From Allantophomopsis cytisporea (lineage: Eukaryota > Ascomycota > Leotiomycetes > Phacidiales > Phacidiaceae): 64,000 bases of DNA. How positions within the stretch are numbered: the first letter of the stretch is position 1; the number at the start of each line of letters is the position of its first letter. The position numbers were made by a program, and so were the translations under genes. The stretch spans positions 186,001 through 250,000 of the forward strand of contig CP103031.1 of the NCBI GenBank assembly GCA_024752435.1. The letters run 5' to 3'. Under the pieces are notes generated by a model. It did not search any database, had not been told where the DNA came from, and was given only the letters and a program-made list of their open reading frames with translations. Positions 24,501 through 36,841 of the stretch are shown piece by piece.

Positions 24501-26604
24501 TGTCTTACAATTCCAAAGAGGTGAGGCAACGAGAGGGGTCCTAGTGAGAGTGAGGGTGAAGTTGTATTATGTAGTGTAGTATTCGCTTGCATCGCTGAGA
24601 ACAAAGCACCAAAGCAACATCTGATCCGACGAAATGCGAGGGTGTTGTTTCATTGATACTGATGATATGACGGGTACATACGGAGTAATGTACAATGATA
24701 GCACTGTCTGCTGTTGAGTGTCCGCACGATATGTCCTGTGTAGGGTTGTTGTCCATGGTCAATCATGCCGGTACTGTAAAGAAGCTGCAGGGGGTGAAGA
24801 GAAAACTTTGGTGAGTCGGGATATGTTGGCCCCCCCCTTTCGTGTCGAAAGTTCCTCCGGACCTATTGTCACAACCTGGCAAGACCAAGCGCGGTTTGAT
24901 TCACACTGAACAAGCTGCTTTTGTTTTGTTTGTTTAATTGATACGTAACATTAAAGAGACATGAGGATAGAGAATGAGTTTTCAGAGTAGATTATAGAAA
25001 TTCCACGGGAGTCGGGACACATAGTGTTGTAGTAATGGTACTAGCAATGGAGTGATACTTGATACATCTGGAGACCAGTATGGAGTGCAGCATGCATATT
25101 GATCGAGACATGCAGATGTTGAAGGATATTGATTGCGGCTTTTGGTAGATCATTTGCACCTTTGCACTCGCATCTTGTGTATCTGCTTTCAACGTCTATT
25201 CTACTCCATACAGCCGCATATGGACCCTCTCTTCTACGGATCCCTCTACCACATACCGCCATGCGACCTCACGTACTCACATATGTGTCCGAACTCCTTT
25301 ATCCAATTGTAACATTCCAGCCAGACAAAACTCCACTCATTCAAGCGCTCTATCCACGTGTGTGTCACTTGTACGCTGACACCAGTTGAAGTCAGTCAAC
25401 CGCAATCAACCACAGTCAATCTTCATGACAATTCCGAACAGCAGTTCAGATTTGGTAGAACCCGGACTTCCGACTTCATATCACAGACCACGTACTTTGT
25501 GAGGAGTGCGCTGATAGATAGAGGCGATAGATAGACAAGAATACCGGAACCTTGAAAGAATTTCAGAGGTAGGGGACGAAGGACGCAAGAGAAGAAGCTG
25601 GGAAGAAGCATAGCCCCCAGTCAATTGTATGCATGCCTTATTGTTGTTCTACGCCTCTTGACTCCGTGATTTCTCCATCACAGGGATGGAGAATGGATTA
25701 TACATCGTATCACCAACTGTATTTTCTACGAGTATTGACCAGCATCGTCATCCTTTGCTCGGAAGAAGAGAAGAAAAGGGCAAAGGGAAGGGAAAAGTAG
25801 GGAATCCCTCGATACAACTCACTCAGGATTGTTGTGGTGGTGGTCCAAGCACAGTTGCAAGTAACATAACATCTGGTGCTAAGACTGCTAGTCGGACATG
25901 GTGAGAGAGGCATATCTCTCTTAAGTCTCTTAAGTCTGCTCAGCTCACCTTTGCGCATGAAATCCCATCGCCGTATAGTTCGGGCGATTTAGGTGGTGAT
26001 GATGTACAGATGACAGTGAGCAGCATGTAGTTTTAGTTTTCTACCACCGCCGCCGCCGCCAGATCCCGGGAGATCCACTCAGACCGCCGCTGCTCATATC
26101 CATAGTCCATTATCCATATCTAGGCCGCTAGGCTACGAGACTACGGTAGACAAGGTAGTTCTGCTAACCATGTTATACTGTAGCACCATAGGGTAGGAGA
26201 GATAGATGATATTGTATTGTATGTAGATAGATATGCCTTGGATACGGCCCAGTTCGTAGTACGTGAGTGGACTTGCCGACTGGCACGACTAGCATTACAC
26301 CTTGCTTGGATCCATGATATGAATGTTAGTGGCCCTTTGTGGTCCCAAGCCTGCTCCAGCCACAACCTTGATACACCGCACAGCCAGACAACATTATGTT
26401 AGCGGCAAAGCCAAGACTTGACAAGGTGCCTCATACTCCTCCGTAGCCAATTTACATATCATATGAGAGCGGAGGGGAGTATGTGGTGGAGGTAGAGTAT
26501 CGGAGTGTGGGAGAGGGGAACATGTACAAGTAACACCATAAGAGGGGGGAGTACATATGTACTCCATAAACAAAGAATATAGAGAAGATGAGAAGAAAAG
26601 AAAA

Positions 26605-26640
26605 GAAAATAAAGAAAATAAAGAAAATAAAGAAAATAAA
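26605..26640. repeat. Tandem repeat, 9-bp unit GAAAATAAA, four copies
   Basis: Four perfect units (26605-26613, 26614-26622, 26623-26631, 26632-26640), preceded by an AGAAGAAAAGAAAA tract. Noncoding. Confidence 0.95.
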
Positions 26641-26752
26641 GAAAAAAGCCTTGGCCCATAGAAAGACTGTCGCTCTATTACTCTCGTCCTCGCTCTGTAT
26701 GTCTTCTCTATGTAGTATGTATTTACGTAGAAACTTCCCAGCCCCCTGTCAA

Positions 26753-26791
26753 GTATGTACATACATACATACTCACTCACTCACTCACTCA
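26753..26791. repeat. Adjacent tetranucleotide arrays (TACA)n and (TCAC)n
   Basis: A TACATACATACATAC run passes directly into ACTCACTCACTCACTCACTC. Two different tetranucleotide microsatellites are fused. Confidence 0.9.
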
Positions 26792-27617
26792 CGTCCTCTC
26801 CCCTCTCTTTTGATCTTCGCATCTCTCGGCATACGTCTTTTTCACTGCCCGCCGTCTTATCCATACATATCATGTGAATAAAAATAAAAATAAAACCAGC
26901 CATCCATACTCCATATTCCATATTCTCATATATCATGCTGCTCAAAGGCTGTGTGGTGTTTTCATGTCGTGTTTTGACATAAACATAACATAAACTGAAT
27001 CAACGTTTCCGTTTTTAATCTTTTCAGCCTCAACTATCTCTTACTATCTCTGCTGTTAATATTACTCCGAACTACTACTACATACTATCCATTCATACTA
27101 TTTCATGCTACTTCATACTCATACATTGTGTCTCTCATTGACTCTACCTTATTCAAACTCTCAGACACAAAACCTCGTCCCTTTCCCTATCTCTCTCCTC
27201 CGTATGGGCCTGTTGTCTCAACTGTCAAACAACAGCGTTATTCATTATTGACCGATATCTATCCATACTCTCATACACACAACACCCTCACTCTCACACT
27301 CCAAGTGAGAGGCTCTACCTGAACTACGACTTCACTCTAACAATCCTCCAACCCCTGCCACTCCACTTGCAGCTTGACAGTTACAAGGTCTGGTGTGCGC
27401 AAAGCGGTCATTTCCCTATCACGGATCCATCCATAATCACCGTCTCCACCATCCACTCTCTCTCACTCATCACCCAAAACTCCACTCACTACGACGCAGA
27501 TTTCTCAACACACATCACTCACACCTAATTCTACAATCACCTAAGCAAATTCACCTTTGAACATCCCTCGAACATACAGTGCGCAAATCAAAGCCCCCCC
27601 CTTGTAACAAGAAAAAT

Positions 27618-28934
27618 ATGCCGCGCTACTCGGGCGGTTCCACCGATGAACAGCCTACCAACCCTGCTTCCTTGTCGACGGTTTCAATACATGAAGGCCT
27701 TCCCGTCCAACCTGCTTCCGAACAACCAGACCCTCAACCACTCAAAACTCAACCGTCAACATCACCGTCTCCCAATCGCCGCAAGAGCAGGAAGTTGACA
27801 AAGAAGCCGCCACTTGGTAGAGAACTTCCACCAGAAAATCCATCTTTCAAAGGTCCCACGGATATCGAGCCAGATCCTACCGATAATACTAATATCAATA
27901 CCAACTGGCCCTTATCAAGAGTCTCTCTTGCCGTGCCTGAACCCGTCCGACCATCCTCACGATCTCGGACTCGCGCCTCATATCATCACGATCCACGCAA
28001 TCCAAGAGATAAGTGGGATCCCTCTCGCCATAGTCTGCCGCCCAACGCGTACGACTACAACTACAACTACTCACTCGCAAGCCCAACACCGGGAGCCGAC
28101 AATTTCGGAGACGTCGCCAACGGAGGAATAGCCGGAATAGCCATGGGTATCGCCGATAACAACGCCCGCAACAGCGGTGTTGAAGCCATGAGATACAACA
28201 CGTCTTACGATGCCCGAGATGCACCAACATACGGCATTGAGCCAGAGGCCTCACCTGCAGACCCTCTCGTCGTTGACACCGACCGCATCTCTCGTACTCC
28301 ACCAGACTCTAGCCGCCTGATGTCGCCTACACGCAGCGAGAAACGCCTCAGCACGCACAGCGCACACAGTAACACACGTAATTCCCTCTTGCCATTGACC
28401 GAGGGCGCTGCATCACCAGGAGTACTCTCGCCAACACCATCTCGCTCGCCATCTGTTGCCGTCTCATACATGGGCGACTCAGGCTACAGTGAAGCGCCCA
28501 ACCACCGGTACAGTCGCAACCTGGACCCATCGCTCATCACTTTCGACCGTTTCGACCCAGACAGTATCGAGGACGATGGCGACTATGGCCTTCACTACCC
28601 TGCGCAGAGCCGCAGCAAGCGAACATCCATGTTGAGCTTTCACTCTAATCGCGGAAGTATGCTGAGTTTGTCTCCCTCGCATAATGCAGGCGTCACATCG
28701 CCGCCTAAGTCTGCTCGTCCGTCCACCGATCATCCATCAGAGCCAGGTGCCGAGGGTGTGCAGACAACTGGTTACACTGGCCTCGAAAACTACGATGAGG
28801 AGAAGCAGGCATGGGAGAGACAGGAAGTGCGCCACAATAAGCGTAAGATGTGGATCTTGGCGATTATCATTCTCATCCTCATCGTTGGAGGTGGTGTCGG
28901 TGGTATTGTTGGCGAGTACTATGTTAAGAAGTAA
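27618..28934 (+). CDS. Disordered Ser/Pro-rich protein with one C-terminal membrane helix
   Basis: Fungal protein of unknown function, 438 aa in one exon. The frame is open from 27579, but the first ATG is 27618 (MPRYSGGSTDEQ), which I take as the start. Residues 1 to about 400 are low-complexity and rich in Ser, Pro, Arg and Asn, with many SP/TP sites (LSPTPSRSPSVAVS, SMLSLSPSHNAG), so likely disordered and phosphorylated in the cytosol. Basic KKKxW-like residues (RHNKRKMW) precede a single hydrophobic helix at about 411-431 (ILAIIILILIVGGGVGGIVG), then EYYVKK at the end. No signal peptide, so it resembles a tail-anchored protein; a dilysine-like KK at the terminus could hint at ER retention. 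The stop TAA sits inside a GTAAGT donor-like sequence, so an alternative 3' exon is possible (see findings). Confidence 0.82.
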   Translation: MPRYSGGSTDEQPTNPASLSTVSIHEGLPVQPASEQPDPQPLKTQPSTSPSPNRRKSRKLTKKPPLGRELPPENPSFKGPTDIEPDPTDNTNINTNWPLSRVSLAVPEPVRPSSRSRTRASYHHDPRNPRDKWDPSRHSLPPNAYDYNYNYSLASPTPGADNFGDVANGGIAGIAMGIADNNARNSGVEAMRYNTSYDARDAPTYGIEPEASPADPLVVDTDRISRTPPDSSRLMSPTRSEKRLSTHSAHSNTRNSLLPLTEGAASPGVLSPTPSRSPSVAVSYMGDSGYSEAPNHRYSRNLDPSLITFDRFDPDSIEDDGDYGLHYPAQSRSKRTSMLSFHSNRGSMLSLSPSHNAGVTSPPKSARPSTDHPSEPGAEGVQTTGYTGLENYDEEKQAWERQEVRHNKRKMWILAIIILILIVGGGVGGIVGEYYVKK

Positions 28935-31900
28935 GTTGCCTTATTATTCCGTTTTCATTCCACACCATCTCGCCTGTCCAATCTGAGTCTACATACTCTC
29001 ACCCAAACACCCGACCCTGCCATAACCACTTATCAAAAATAAATATCAATTTCTAACAATCATGTAGGAGTTAAATATTCTCACCAACCTCACCCACCCA
29101 TTTGCGAGTCTACCCACCTCAACACCGCTGACTCAACACCCCGCACAATCACAACCATGAATAAAAAATATCCCACGTCGTCGGCGTTCCGGATCTCACG
29201 ATTTCAAGTTCAAATTTACGAACGATTTTTCATTTTCTGCATAAGGCCTAGTCGGCCAAGTCTACCTAGACTATCCTGCATATCTCATTTCCAGAGCAAA
29301 GCACTTGCTGCAATTTTGTTAGCGTTGGCGTTGGGCATTTCAATTTCAATCTCTTTTCCCATCGTTTTCGATGTTTGAATGTTTTTTTCCTTAATATGTG
29401 TGATATGAAATATTTCCTTGCATTGTGTTTTTTCTTTCTTTTTCTCTTCCAATTTCATATGTTTCTCACTTTGCTGTTTTGGGAGGGCGATCATGAGGAT
29501 GAGATGAGAATGAGATGAGATTAGATATGAGACTGAGATGAATTAGATGGATGGCGGGGGGTGGAAGGTTATCATTGGGAGGGATTATCAGAGGCGTTGT
29601 GAATAGGATTGCTCTGCTTTATTGTGCATAATGATGTATATACATAGATGGAAATGGAGTATATATCAGATCTCACTCAAAAACCTCAATTTGAATCAAA
29701 ACACAAAAAAACACAAAATGAATAAATGAAAAGTCTCGACGCTCGATATTTCGAACAGTCCGTGTTGTCCGGCCCCCAGTTCTGGTTCCAGACCATTGTC
29801 TCCATTATCTTTTGTTGACTTACAATTCAAGAGACGGTGAAGCAGAAAGTGGATTGCACGTTGATTTTTCGTTTTGAAAAAGGCCGCGCTTATCGGGGAG
29901 TTTGTGGGGTCCATGTGACGATCGGTGAGGTCTGGGTGGATGCTTCGTCACGAAGCTGCGTAAGGCACTTTAAGCTCAAACAAAACGGCAAGGACGTGAG
30001 GCGTAACGCAGTGTGAGGTCATACGCGGAAGAGATGATGGAAGACTGTGCTCTAAATCTTTGGGTTTGGGTGGTGAGACTTGTGATGGGGTTGGGTTGTG
30101 AGAGTGGGATTTTGGAGGTGCAACCTTTGATGCACTAAGTACCCATGTTGAAGGCAAGTGTAGCAAGGGTTGTGAGGATTCGAAAATGCTGGAAGCATGT
30201 GAGCTGAGACTCCGCCTTTTTCTAATCGCCGAAAGTCCTTGTGGGGTTTGGCATGAGGAATCTTTCTTGACTTGCTGGAAAAGATAACCGTTGTTGAGAC
30301 ATGACTTTTCAAGAGCAATTGGTGGCGGATTATAAAATGACTCACTTTTCTCGATCACTCAACCATCGAAACAAATATCAACCATACAAAATTCCATCCG
30401 TATTCCAAGCCCTCTTCTCTATGGACCATTATTATGTTGGAGAAGAAAGACAAATCCACTTTGTCGCTCGGAGAAGAGGTAGCCTCACAAGTTGGCGAAG
30501 TCAGAGACTGGCAACGCACTGATCAAGACGTGTCTGAGACAAGATTGATGACAGGTTTATCATCAACGCAGCATTCTCACAATAATTGCTAATCAATAGC
30601 AATTTTAATCAGATCAAGCCTGTTGAGTATACAAAGGTTCTGCCATGACACGGTAGGTAGCTTGGTCTGTCCATCAAGATGTTTCGAGGTCATTTTTATG
30701 TCGTTGGATGATGTGGTATCTGGACGATGACGATGATATCCAAGGCCAATATGAATGAAATTGAGCTGGTAGAAGTGATAGCTCTTCGTCGTTGATGTTT
30801 TAGTCTCTTTCACGCAGGCTTTGCATAGGTATTGGTGACAGCCCTCTCGTATGCTCTCGGGCAGAAGGAGATTCATGCCGTGACAACGAAAAGCGTTAAA
30901 CTTCATTATCGCTCAATTCGTTCAGTCCGATGTAAAAGAATGGATTTGTGGGGATGGTAGTGTGGAAGAGAAGTCGCATTTACCTCACCCTCTATGTAAA
31001 TGCCAAGTGAAAAAGGCATGCAAAGCTAGTGCGACCTGCCAAAAGTTCAGATATCTTCATTACTTCACCGAAACCCGAGCAGCCTATCTCATCTTAATTC
31101 GATAACGGTAGAACCCCAGAAAATTATTACCTTCGTAACTTGTACTTGAATCGACTTCTGTCTTGTCTCAAGTCCCGCAGGAGAGCCTCTCCATACAGCG
31201 CTTTAAACATTACCAAGTTTTTCTTAATCTTGGTTAAACATAGATCTCCTGGGTACGGTATTATCAAAAGCTCTTATTTTGCACAGTATGCTACTTGCTC
31301 CTCATTTTCAAAGGTATATTGTGCAACTGATTAACAGATCTTTCAAGGTAGTGGGCGAAAGCCATACTCTGATCCACAAATATAGGGTTTTCACTCAGAG
31401 TCATGAAGAATCCGAGGGATCCGTATGTGCAATAGAAACAAATGCAGATGTATAATGAAGAAATTCAAGTATCGAGGAACCGGGGTGAGACTGCAACTTG
31501 CATTTATACCTCTTTCCCGACTCTCCTTGATCAAATATGATCTCGATACGACAACCACATATAAATCTTTAGTATAAGTAAAGAAGAGAATAAGAAGATA
31601 AGTAAAATACATCCAATGTTATCCTATTCCAGGCTCGAGATCCTGTCTTGATCAATCTCACAGCTCCGCGGTACAGTAGGTTGTAGGTCGAGAAAAATCA
31701 GTCTCCTCTGTGTGATGGAGATAAGCCAAACGCTTTCAAATCTTAGACGAGTATATTGGGGAACCATGACGCTTTTAATTTGTAACTCTGCTATGCGTGT
31801 CGAGCTTTCCAGTCCAACTATGGAGTCTTTGCACGTCTGGATATAATGTAATGAAGGCAAGTACGGAGAGGCACTTCTACACACTCAACAACCTGTTAGT

Positions 31901-32023
31901 CTAGAATAAATAGACACACAAATTTAGATCTAAGATTAGATGAGCTTTTTATCATGCCATATCGTAACGTTCTATCATACAAACCACATATATACACACA
32001 ACCATCTCCCATATCTACAAACC
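28935..32023. other. 3-kb intergenic region
   Basis: Between two convergent genes. No gene is supported; frames at 29948-30358 (minus), 30589-30906 (minus) and 31624-31884 (minus) have no recognisable features. Runs of ATGAGATGAGAATGAGATGAG lie near 29491-29540. Confidence 0.45.
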
Positions 32024-33352
32024 TCATTTATTCTGTTCCTCCTCCGTCCCCTTCTTCCTCAAAACCAACAACCAATTAGTCCCAAACCCCTTTCTCTCAA
32101 CCTTCTCAACAACCAAGCCACTCTCCCTCACAATCCCCTCAATATCCCTATTCCACCAACACCCAAAGTCCCTCGCATGGGTCCTAGCAAGTCCATCCAG
32201 CACGCCATTAACCCAATCCCACGTCCCCCTCCCATGCTCCAACAACAAAATCCTGCCATCATCTTCCAAGGCATCCGCCAAATTTCGCAACAACCTAACC
32301 GGCTCCCCAACACTACAGAGCCCCATGGTCTGCACAACAGTATCATACCGCTTCCCGACCTTCCCACCACTCCTCTCATCCGCATTCCTAGGCGGCGGCG
32401 GCAACCTCTCGACACACGCATCCTGCACAACCCAGCGCACGCCCAGCACGCCAGGAAACATCTCGGAGAACTTAGCATGAGCGAGCTCAAGCATCTGCGG
32501 CGACTTATCGACAGCAGTAAAGCTCTTGACAGCACCCCTCTTGACGTCGGTGCCACGCACCTTGCCGACGCCATTGAAGCCGACGAAGTCCCAATCGTAG
32601 AAGGCGAGGTTGCGACCGGTGCCAATGGAGACCTCGCAGACGTCGCCGCGGGCCAGGGCGACGAGGCGGCGGCGCATGGAGGCCAGGCCCATGAGTTTCT
32701 CGGTGGCGTCGACGGAGGCGTCGAAGGAGGGGGCGATGGCGTCGTAGCGGGCCGACGGGTCGGCGGGCACGTCGATGGACGGGTCGGTTTGGAGCGCGTG
32801 TTGGTACCGCACGTATAGCTGCGCGCTGTAGGCCGAGATAGCGAAGGCTGTGAGCCCGGCGAGGATGAGGGCTGGTTTGCGCGTGCGCGAGACGACGGGT
32901 GTGGGGGGAGGGGGCGTCGTGAGCGGTTTGCGGGCGGGGGGTCTGGGGATGTTAGGCTTGTGCTCATTTCGTGTGCTCTTGTACTGGCATGTCTGTTCCT
33001 CTCTGGTCCCTCAAGTCCGTCCCTCTAATCCCTCACATCCCCATCCAACAAACTCCATCCCCATCCAGACATATTAGACATATCAAAACCCCCCATCACG
33101 TGACACGAAACATTTTCCAACTCTCCAACTCTCCTTGCGGACCAGCAGACACGAGAAACCCGAACAGAAAGCAATACCACACAATGACCCGCATTGCATA
33201 AAAGCAATATAAATGAAGAAAAAAAGAACTACTCACTTATACTCCAATGGCTTGGGCGCCGATCTCGCCGCAGGCTTTGCGCTCGACGGCTTTCGCATGG
33301 CCGCTTTGCCCGCTGCGGCGGCGGCGCGCGGCAAGCTGGCTTTGGGTGCCAT
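32024..33352 (-). CDS. OMS1: OMS1-like mitochondrial methyltransferase
   Basis: Class I SAM-dependent methyltransferase of the type of yeast Oms1, a mitochondrial inner-membrane protein. The main exon is 32942-32024. It encodes a membrane helix (about residues 63-79, ALILAGLTAFAISAYSA), then the methyltransferase domain with motif I CEVSIGTGRNLAFYDWD (about 141-157), FTAVDKSPQMLELA and ILLLEHGRGTWDWVNG, ending EEEQNK. The main exon frame has no ATG upstream, so it must be spliced: acceptor CCTAACATCCCCAG at 32943. My preferred first exon is 33352-33237 (MAPKASLPRAAAAAGKAAMR, Ala/Arg/Lys/Ser-rich like a mitochondrial presequence) with a GTGAGT donor, giving 344 aa and a 294-nt intron. A second phase-matched donor at 33036 after a tiny ATG exon (33044-33037) is possible. 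GC-rich coding sequence contrasts with the flanks. Confidence 0.8.
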
Positions 33353-34106
33353 TGCGGTTGCGGTGGGTGGGGGTTGGGATGTTGGTGAGTATTGGGGTTG
33401 GTGGTGGTGACGGTTGGGGGAGTGTAGTGAGATGGATATCTTGTGGAAGATGGTCGGCAAATGCACTAAAATGTTGTGGGGTTGCGAGGTTGTATTCGAG
33501 GTAGATTGATAACTCTACATTCATGTACTGTGTGGGGATAAGATATTTCTGCTGGAGTATGAATCTAACTAACTTTAGTAGGAGCATCTTCGGGATTTAC
33601 TTTATGCCATGATTAATATTGCAGTATGGTAACCGTATCACTATGCTTCGACGATCCATATCAAGTCAAAATAAAGTAGAAAGCGACATGTCTTTTCATT
33701 TCATGATATATAATATAGTAAGTTGTTTTGTTTTGTTTTGAACTCATCTCACCCTCTCTTCAGGGTCTTCCTCAATTTGCATGCCAATCTCTGCACTCCC
33801 ATGCTCATTCCCATCTTCATCACCATCCAACCAAAATAAAAAGAGTAGAGAAAAAAACCCCCAATCTTTTTTAGTCATACCATCTCATCTGACTCGTCTT
33901 AGCCGCTTTTTCCAACCCAAGAAATGCCCAAGCGGCCAAAAAAAAAAAGCTTAACAATAAATAAAAAATGACATATCATCAATCAACGCTCCCACCAGCT
34001 AAATCCATAACGTAACACAAACAAAGAGCACAACATAATATACAAATACAGTTTCTCATCTTTCCTCGCCACTCGTACATCTTCGTTCTTTTGTCGAATC
34101 AATGAT
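33353..34106. other. Intergenic: OMS1-like promoter and 3' flank of the GDS1-like gene
   Basis: Contains TTGTTTTGTTTTGTTTTG near 33723-33740 and an A-rich tract near 33938-33965. No coding frame is supported. Confidence 0.45.
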
Positions 34107-35395
34107 TTAGAAATCATCCAACAGGCCATCGAGCTCGTCGATGCCAACCTGCTCAGGACTTCTCATATCCCAATCGAGGTCCATATCGCGATCCCAGACC
34201 TCCTCATCGAAGCCGCGCTTGCCTAATACAGGCATGGGAAGAGGCATAGCCAATCTCTCGATCTTCACGACCGGGGATCCCATCTCGGCATTTCCGTTTC
34301 CAAAGCGGCCGAAAAGACTCTCGGTGAAGTCCATCGTGGCACGCTCGTTACCAGCGGATGGAACATCGGAGACGTTATTCGAACGGCGCTCGTAGTCAGC
34401 AGAGAGCTTTCTACGCTGGATCTGCATGCCGCGGGCGGTTTGCGTGAATTCCTTCTCGTCCTTCTCGAGAGGTGGGGATGTCGCTCGGGAATTGCGAAGG
34501 AGGTCTTTGGGGGAGCCGAGGATCATGCGGTTCGAGAAAGAGCCCGTGGGTGTAAGAGGAACCAATGAATCATCGCTCAAGTCGTCGTCTAGCTCTTCTG
34601 GTGGCGAGAGGTCGACTTCAGGAGAAGGTGAGAGCTCGCGGCGGCGAAGATCGACAGAGTCGGAGCGGGAGGGTGCGGATGAGAGGGAGGGCGAAATAAT
34701 GCTTCGTTGAGCGAATGCTGCTGTTGTGGTGCTTGGATCAGGAATCGGTTGATGTGGGTAGGTTGTGAGGTAGAAGTAGGTTCTGCGTGGATGTACGGTT
34801 TCGAGCTCTTTCGCTAAAGGACAAGGCGAAGATGCGTTCCAGCATGGTCGCTTCAGGTAGGTAGAGAGTCGCGAGGAAATAATAGCTGATGGGTTTGCAG
34901 ATCTGAATTTCATGTCAGTATGCGGTTGGGAAGCTCCTCTAGAGCTTGGAGAGCTCCTGGGAGCTTTGGGGAATGCGAAACTCACGTCTCTACAATTTTC
35001 ACGCTTCCAGATAATATAGCAGCCAGCTCTTTTACCAAATGAGGTCTATTTCCCGTTTTTTGTAATTGTACAATGACACCCTCAACGATCTCATCATTGA
35101 TGCCTTCCAAATCAATTTCCTTTCGCGATCCATCCTCGTTCTCGGCTTCTGGAGATGGTGGTGGCGTGTGCTCGTATTTAATGGGGAGTTTAGCCTCTGT
35201 TGTTTCTCTGGGAGGCGTTGGCGAACCATGCGATCGCTTTACTTTTTTATTTGGAGGCAGTTCTGTCGAGGGAGTTGCAGGAGAGTCGGATGGAGGCGTC
35301 GCAGATTTCGCAGCTGCGCGAGCCGCGTGAGTGACTGGAACATGAATACCGAGACTAGGCAACGAGAGTGATTTTCTTCTGGTGTTGTATGGCAT
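34107..35395 (-). CDS. GDS1-type winged-helix domain protein
   Basis: Relative of yeast Gds1, a nuclear protein found as a suppressor of a nam9 mitochondrial ribosome mutation. Exons 35395-34986 and 34902-34107 join in phase (GTGAGT donor, TTCAG acceptor) to give 401 aa. The N-terminus is basic and disordered (MPYNTRRKSLSLPSLG; NKKVKRSHG is a likely nuclear-localisation signal). The winged-helix block spans about residues 95-180 and is split by the intron: DEIVEGVIVQLQKTGNRP, HLVKELAAILSGSVKIVE, then AIISSRLSTYLKRP and HPRRTYFYLTT. The C-terminal half is Ser/Pro-rich and acidic and ends GIDELDGLLDDF, which resembles an activation-type acidic tail. It probably acts on transcription. The 11-kb gene-free tract upstream is unusual and suggests extended regulation or a long leader. 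Confidence 0.8.
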
Positions 35396-35422
35396 ATTGA
35401 AATAACAAAAAGGTTCCCTCTC

Positions 35423-35448
35423 TTTTTTTTTTCTTTTTTTTTTTTTTT
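35423..35448. repeat. Poly-T tract (single C interruption)
   Basis: 26 bases of T with a C at 35433, 28 bp upstream of the GDS1-like ATG at 35395. It is an A-tract in the leader of the minus-strand gene; poly(dA:dT) tracts often exclude nucleosomes. Confidence 0.9.
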
Positions 35449-36152
35449 GACGTATGAAAAAGATCCTTTCTTTGCTTTTCCCTAATATCCTTTTGGTTTA
35501 TTTATTTCTTCGAGGTGAGAGAGGTCGATCGAGTGGACTTTTCTGTTGTGGTTGTGGTTGTGATGATGATGATGATGAAAGGGGAATTTGGGGAATTTGG
35601 CGGAAAGAATTGTTTGCGACAGGAGATGTGCGTGTGCAAATGCGAAAGTGTGATGCAGGTGCAAGTCAAGTTTGTTGTCTGCTCATGCACGCTGATCTTT
35701 TTGGTGTGCGGGAGTTGGTTGTAAGTGTGGGTTGAGTAGGTTGAGTGGGTGTGTGAGGTGTGTGGAGTTGTATGGTGGTGAGTGTGGTGAGTATGGTGAG
35801 TGTGGTGAGCAAGGTGTGTATGCGTGTATGGCTGTGTCTGTGTGTAAGAGGATGACTGATCTCCTCGTAACAAAGATGCGACGTTATTGGGCAGGGAATA
35901 TAAGGTCGGAATGTGAGTTGCGTGGTACAAGGACTCCCTGTTCTTCCGAATTTAATTTTTTTCTTTTTCCCTTTTCCTTTTTCAAACGATCTGAGCGGTA
36001 AGTTTGAGAGTAGGTGCGTGTCGAGGATTGTGCTTTAAAAAGATGTGATGATGCTGATGATGATGATGCGACACCGCCTTTTTTGATATTTGTTTTTTAT
36101 ATTTTTTTTATTCGAAGAATATCCTGAAAAATTCGATTATTGTTGTTTTATC

Positions 36153-36182
36153 GTTCGTTTGTTCGTTTGTTCGTTTGTTCGT
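36153..36182. repeat. 8-bp tandem repeat GTTCGTTT
   Basis: Three full units and one partial (36153-36182), noncoding. Confidence 0.95.
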
Positions 36183-36803
36183 CCTGGTGGCGGGTCAGGA
36201 AGGATATTTGAATGTAGGTATGCGGAAGGTTTCTGATGATGTCGAAATAATTGGACTTGGCGTTGGCGTTGATGGTCGGGAGTGATGAAGTAACAAGTCT
36301 ATAGATGTTTGCCTTTATCCCTCTGTTTTTTCCCTTCTTCTTTCTCTATGTCTTCCTCTCTCGCTGTATTGGCGGTATTGGATGGATGTTGGGTGATGAG
36401 CGACTTCTTTTGTGTTCTGTCTTTCGTACGGGTACGGGTACGGAGTAGAAAAGAGGCGAATAGAATCACACTTGCGGTGGTCGGGGCGTTTTAGTGTAGC
36501 TTTTTTTTTTTTAATAATTCCGACTTAGTGATTGGAAGTTGTTTGCCAGGAAGACTAATTCTTCGAATATGCGATTGTCGGTGGTAATGGCAATAGATGT
36601 TCTCGACTGTTATTGGAATGTCGAATAATCTGAGTAATGCGAAGATTTGCAAAGAATGCAAAGAATAAAGAATTCAAAGAATTCGAATGAGGTGATGATG
36701 AGATGATGCAGTGATGATGTCGGATGATAATTGTTGTAATGATACAAAAATGCACGACACAGTACTGTGAGTATAGAGCAGGGTGTTGGTGGTGATGGAT
36801 GGA

Positions 36804-36841
36804 GTGTGTGTGTGTGTGTGTGTCGTGTGTCGTGTGTGTGA
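36804..36841. repeat. GT microsatellite with CGTGT variants
   Basis: About ten GT dinucleotides, then two CGTGTGT-type variant units. Confidence 0.9.

Larger units (their letters stand above)
21587..27617. other. 6-kb gene-free divergent region
   Basis: I find no supportable gene between the hydrolase (minus) and the membrane protein (plus). Open frames are short and overlap on both strands without family signs. Contents worth noting: an AAAATAAAG-type array at 26605-26640, TACA and TCAC arrays at 26753-26791, and a pyrimidine-rich plus strand from about 27000 to 27617 that looks like the promoter and 5' leader of the membrane-protein gene. A CCCCCCCC run lies at about 24831-24838. Confidence 0.55.

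Noticed and set aside
31940..32818. 292-codon plus-strand frame
   Set aside because: Antisense shadow of the methyltransferase gene.
32128..32967. 279-codon minus frame starting MSTSLTSPDPPP
   Set aside because: Overlaps the methyltransferase in another frame and is Pro/Ser-rich because the real gene is GC-rich; only the OMS1-like frame has a recognisable fold.
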